A stretch of DNA of 6,700 nucleotides from Candidatus Dojkabacteria bacterium (GTDB lineage: Bacteria; Patescibacteriota; Dojkabacteria; J137): NCBI GenBank assembly GCA_003694175.1, contig RFKV01000078.1:1-6700 (forward strand). Reading direction: 5' to 3'. The position numbers were made by a program, and so were the translations under genes. Shown piece after piece: positions 4,021 through 6,700 of the stretch (the first letter of the stretch is position 1; each line of letters opens with the position of its first letter). Below the pieces are notes generated by a model. It did no database searches and had not been told where the DNA came from. It saw nothing but the letters and a program-made list of their open reading frames with translations.

Positions 4021-6700
4021 ATGCTACAAATAATTTCAAGATTGATTGACTCTAACTCATCTCAGCTAAAAAAAACAGATAAACCCTTAGAAAAAATAAA
4101 AGAGTTGCGTAAGACAGTTACGAAATTAAGTTTTGATGATATGAGAAAAAGGATTGATGAGATGAGATCAGAACTTGCAAATCTGTCAATGAAAATTCCT
4201 GAAAGTGACAAATTATCTATAAAAAAAATAGATAGGATAAAGTCACTTCCAGAAAAAGAGAGAGAGATTCAGTCAAAACTTTATGAGTTCATGCCTGAAG
4301 TTTATGCGTTTGTTGATGAAATATTTTTTAGGAAGGTTGGATTCAGATATCATGACGTACAGCTTAGGGCAGCAATTATACTTGCTCAAGGCCAAAGGCT
4401 TGTTGAATTATTCACTGGAGAGGGTAAAACTATGACATTTCAATTACCTACAATCCTGTATTCTTTAGTTGGGAGAGGTGCACATCTGGTTACTGTCAAT
4501 GATTATTTATCTAGGAGGGACGGAGAATATGCAGGACATATAGCCTCTGAACTTGGGTTGACGGTTGGCATCATAAACTCGGATGTATCCTACAAATTTG
4601 TTCCAGACCATGAAATTGAAAAATATTTCAGTGAAGAAAGACTGAGGTCTAGAGAAGAACTTAAGAGCATAGAAGTAAGCAAAATGAGTGGAGTTAATTT
4701 AATGCAGGTCACAAAAAAAGAAGCATATAGTTGTGACATAACATATGGAACAAACAACGAGTTTGGATTTGACTACTTAAGGGATAATATGGCTTGGGAC
4801 CTTGAAAATTTGTGTCAAAGAGAATTATATTATTGTTTGATTGATGAAGCAGACTCAATACTAATCGACGAAGCAAGAACTCCTCTGATTATCTCAGGTA
4901 TTCCAAGTGATGCCGAAGAAGAGAAATATATCAAATTTGCAAAAGCTGCGTCAGTTTTGCAAGAAAATGAAGACTATAAAGTAGACCATAAAGGTGGGGG
5001 AAGAGCAGTTGTGCTTACCGAAGAGGGCATAAAAAAAGTTGAAGCGATTCTGGGAATAGACAATCTTTGGAGGGACTACTCATCAGCTTACCATATGGAG
5101 AAGGCCTTACAAGCAAAGGCATTGTTTCACAGAGATGAACACTACATCGTCAAAAACGGTGAGGTTTTGATTGTAGACGAATTTACAGGCAGAATTCTTC
5201 ATGGCAGGAGATACTCAGAAGGTTTACACCAAGCTATAGAAGCAAAAGAGGGAGTAAAAATCCAACCAGAAAGCAGAACTTATGCAACCATAACTTTTCA
5301 AAACTATTTTAGGCTTTACAAAATTCTGTGTGGTGGCTCTGGTACGATCATGACCGAGGGTGAAGAGTTTTACAAAATCTACGGTCTAGAATCTATATCC
5401 ATACCTACAAATAAGCCAGTTATAAGAATTGACTATCCAGACAGGATATACAAAAACCAAGAATCAAAATTCAAAGCAGTAATTGATGAAATAAAAGAAA
5501 AACACTCAGTTGGACAACCGGTGCTCGTAGGAACAACATCAGTGGAAAAATCAGAAATAATTTCTAAACTATTAGACAAGGAAGGTATTCCTCATGAGGT
5601 GTTGAACGCAAAGTATCATGAACAGGAAGCAAAAATAATTGAAAGGGCTGGAGTTAAGGGTGCAGTCACTGTAGCTACAAATATGGCCGGAAGGGGAGCA
5701 GACATTGTAATAGGAGGGGGGAAGAGAGGAGATGAAGCCTGGAAAGAAGTTGCGCAGCTTGGAGGTTTACACGTAATTGGTACTGAAAGACATGAAGCAA
5801 GACGAATAGATAACCAACTTAGAGGTAGAACAGGTAGACAAGGTGAACCTGGAAGTTCAAGGTTTTATGTTGCCCTAGACGATACCATAATGAAGATATT
5901 AGGTGGTGAAATCATAGCAAGACTGATGAGTTTTGTAAGGATCAGTGATGATACACCAATTGAAAATCGTCTCATCTCGAAGCAAATCGAAATAGCTCAA
6001 AAAAAGATAGAAAATCTTAATTTCGATGCAAGAAAGCGAATAGTGGAATATGATGATGTAATGAATCAGCACAGAGAAATTTTCTATGCAAGGAGAAAGA
6101 ACTTTTTATTAAGATTTGAGTTAGCAGAAGAAAAAGTTATGGAAGAAAACAAAGTAATGGTCTTATCCATGCCTCAATACACTGATAAGAGAAAAGAATA
6201 TGAACCTAAAATACAGGAATCAAAAAGACAAATAAAGAATGCCATTAGAAATATCTTCTATGAGGTCTTTGACCATAAATTAAAAAACAAAGAGCTCGAA
6301 AGAGGCGATGAAAAAATAAAGAGGTCGATACAAAATTTCCTAAACTTAGTCCCAGAAGAGCTAATGTGTAGGATACTTAATCTTTCAAAAACTTCTCTAG
6401 AATTAGAACTAATCAATAAATTCAAATCATTTAAAAACAAAGAAGACAGGAATGAATTTTGGGATGAAATTTTAGATAGCTGCATAAACTTTAAATTTGA
6501 GGAATTTGGTGATGATCTATATAGACTGACAAAAATTTTATTGCTGCAAAGCATGGACAACATGTGGGTTGAACATTTGGAAACAATGAAAGACATTAAA
6601 GAAGGAGTTATTCTACAACAATATGCTCAAAAAGATCCGTTAATTGAGTACAAAAATAAAGCCTACGTTGTATTTCAAGAATTCCTTCAAAAAGTAAATA
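4021..6700 (+). CDS. secA: Preprotein translocase ATPase SecA (3' end outside the window)
   Basis: SecA is the ATP-driven motor that pushes unfolded proteins through SecYEG at the inner face of the membrane. The visible 893 codons have no stop. In order: Walker A TGEGKT (132-137), VTVNDYL (157-163), TYGTNNEFGFDYLRDNM (241-257), Walker B DEADSILIDEARTP (275-288), the preprotein cross-linking region (about 295-420) with VDEFTGR (385-391), ITFQNYFRLY (424-433), ATNMAGRGADI (552-562), RIDNQLRGRTGRQGEPGSSRFY (595-616), helical scaffold EYDDVMNQHRE (676-686), and MWVEHLETM...YAQKDPLIEYK (848-878). The family is about 800-950 residues (E. coli 901), so only the final helices and tail are missing. 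Oddities: an insertion at about 186-230 before TYGTNNEF, GGSGTI (438-443) where GMTGTA is usual, and A560 where T is common. It has its own likely promoter. A specialised SecA2 is possible, but essential motifs suggest the main SecA. Confidence 0.97.
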   Translation, partial: MLQIISRLIDSNSSQLKKTDKPLEKIKELRKTVTKLSFDDMRKRIDEMRSELANLSMKIPESDKLSIKKIDRIKSLPEKEREIQSKLYEFMPEVYAFVDEIFFRKVGFRYHDVQLRAAIILAQGQRLVELFTGEGKTMTFQLPTILYSLVGRGAHLVTVNDYLSRRDGEYAGHIASELGLTVGIINSDVSYKFVPDHEIEKYFSEERLRSREELKSIEVSKMSGVNLMQVTKKEAYSCDITYGTNNEFGFDYLRDNMAWDLENLCQRELYYCLIDEADSILIDEARTPLIISGIPSDAEEEKYIKFAKAASVLQENEDYKVDHKGGGRAVVLTEEGIKKVEAILGIDNLWRDYSSAYHMEKALQAKALFHRDEHYIVKNGEVLIVDEFTGRILHGRRYSEGLHQAIEAKEGVKIQPESRTYATITFQNYFRLYKILCGGSGTIMTEGEEFYKIYGLESISIPTNKPVIRIDYPDRIYKNQESKFKAVIDEIKEKHSVGQPVLVGTTSVEKSEIISKLLDKEGIPHEVLNAKYHEQEAKIIERAGVKGAVTVATNMAGRGADIVIGGGKRGDEAWKEVAQLGGLHVIGTERHEARRIDNQLRGRTGRQGEPGSSRFYVALDDTIMKILGGEIIARLMSFVRISDDTPIENRLISKQIEIAQKKIENLNFDARKRIVEYDDVMNQHREIFYARRKNFLLRFELAEEKVMEENKVMVLSMPQYTDKRKEYEPKIQESKRQIKNAIRNIFYEVFDHKLKNKELERGDEKIKRSIQNFLNLVPEELMCRILNLSKTSLELELINKFKSFKNKEDRNEFWDEILDSCINFKFEEFGDDLYRLTKILLLQSMDNMWVEHLETMKDIKEGVILQQYAQKDPLIEYKNKAYVVFQEFLQKVN

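Noticed and set aside
6258..6596. A 112-codon minus-strand open frame inside secA, rich in serine and leucine.
   Set aside because: It is antisense to the conserved SecA scaffold domain; the serine/leucine bias is what reversed Glu/Lys/Arg-rich helices give.

Overview
The window is a piece of an AT-rich bacterial genome using the standard code: TGA is a real stop in two tightly overlapping gene junctions. It holds one tRNA gene on the minus strand and four protein genes on the plus strand. Lineage can only be inferred. The SecA carries an insertion before its TYGTNNEF motif, and the GatA has a replaced stretch before its serine box; both remind me of Candidate Phyla Radiation (Patescibacteria, perhaps Microgenomates-like) proteins. 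No ribosomal RNA or other strong marker is present, so this is a suggestion.

Layout. Positions 1-835 contain no convincing gene. By hand count this stretch is about 26-27% G+C with C exceeding G on the plus strand (about 130 C, 93 G in 1-840), and it carries several short inverted and tandem repeats. Positions 836-907 are tRNA-Glu(UUC) on the minus strand, with a good sigma-70-type promoter at 994-966. Positions 1148-3938 are a three-gene run joined by two ATGA stop/start overlaps: gatA (glutamyl-tRNA(Gln)/aspartyl-tRNA(Asn) amidotransferase subunit A), a membrane-anchored staphylococcal-nuclease-like protein, and a three-helix membrane protein. By shape and order of segments the last looks like a YugP-type membrane metallopeptidase that has lost its zinc motif. 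A weak terminator and an extended -10 promoter lie in the 82-base gap before secA, which starts at 4021 and runs off the right edge with 893 codons visible.

How the genes may relate. GatA makes Gln-tRNA(Gln) and/or Asn-tRNA(Asn) by transamidation with GatB and GatC, which are not in the window. The tRNA-Glu gene lies divergently next to it, but is not GatCAB's substrate when correctly matched to Glu. The nuclease is predicted to sit on the outer face of the membrane and could degrade external DNA or RNA for salvage. SecA is the motor ATPase of Sec export. The gatA-nuclease-membrane protein co-transcription has no obvious single pathway; translational coupling is the strongest evidence that the three belong together.

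Most worth a second look: the apparently catalytically dead YugP-like protein, the altered motif in SecA (GGSGTI where GMTGTA is usual), and the 835-base gene-free region. I do not see a clear new defence system or mobile element.
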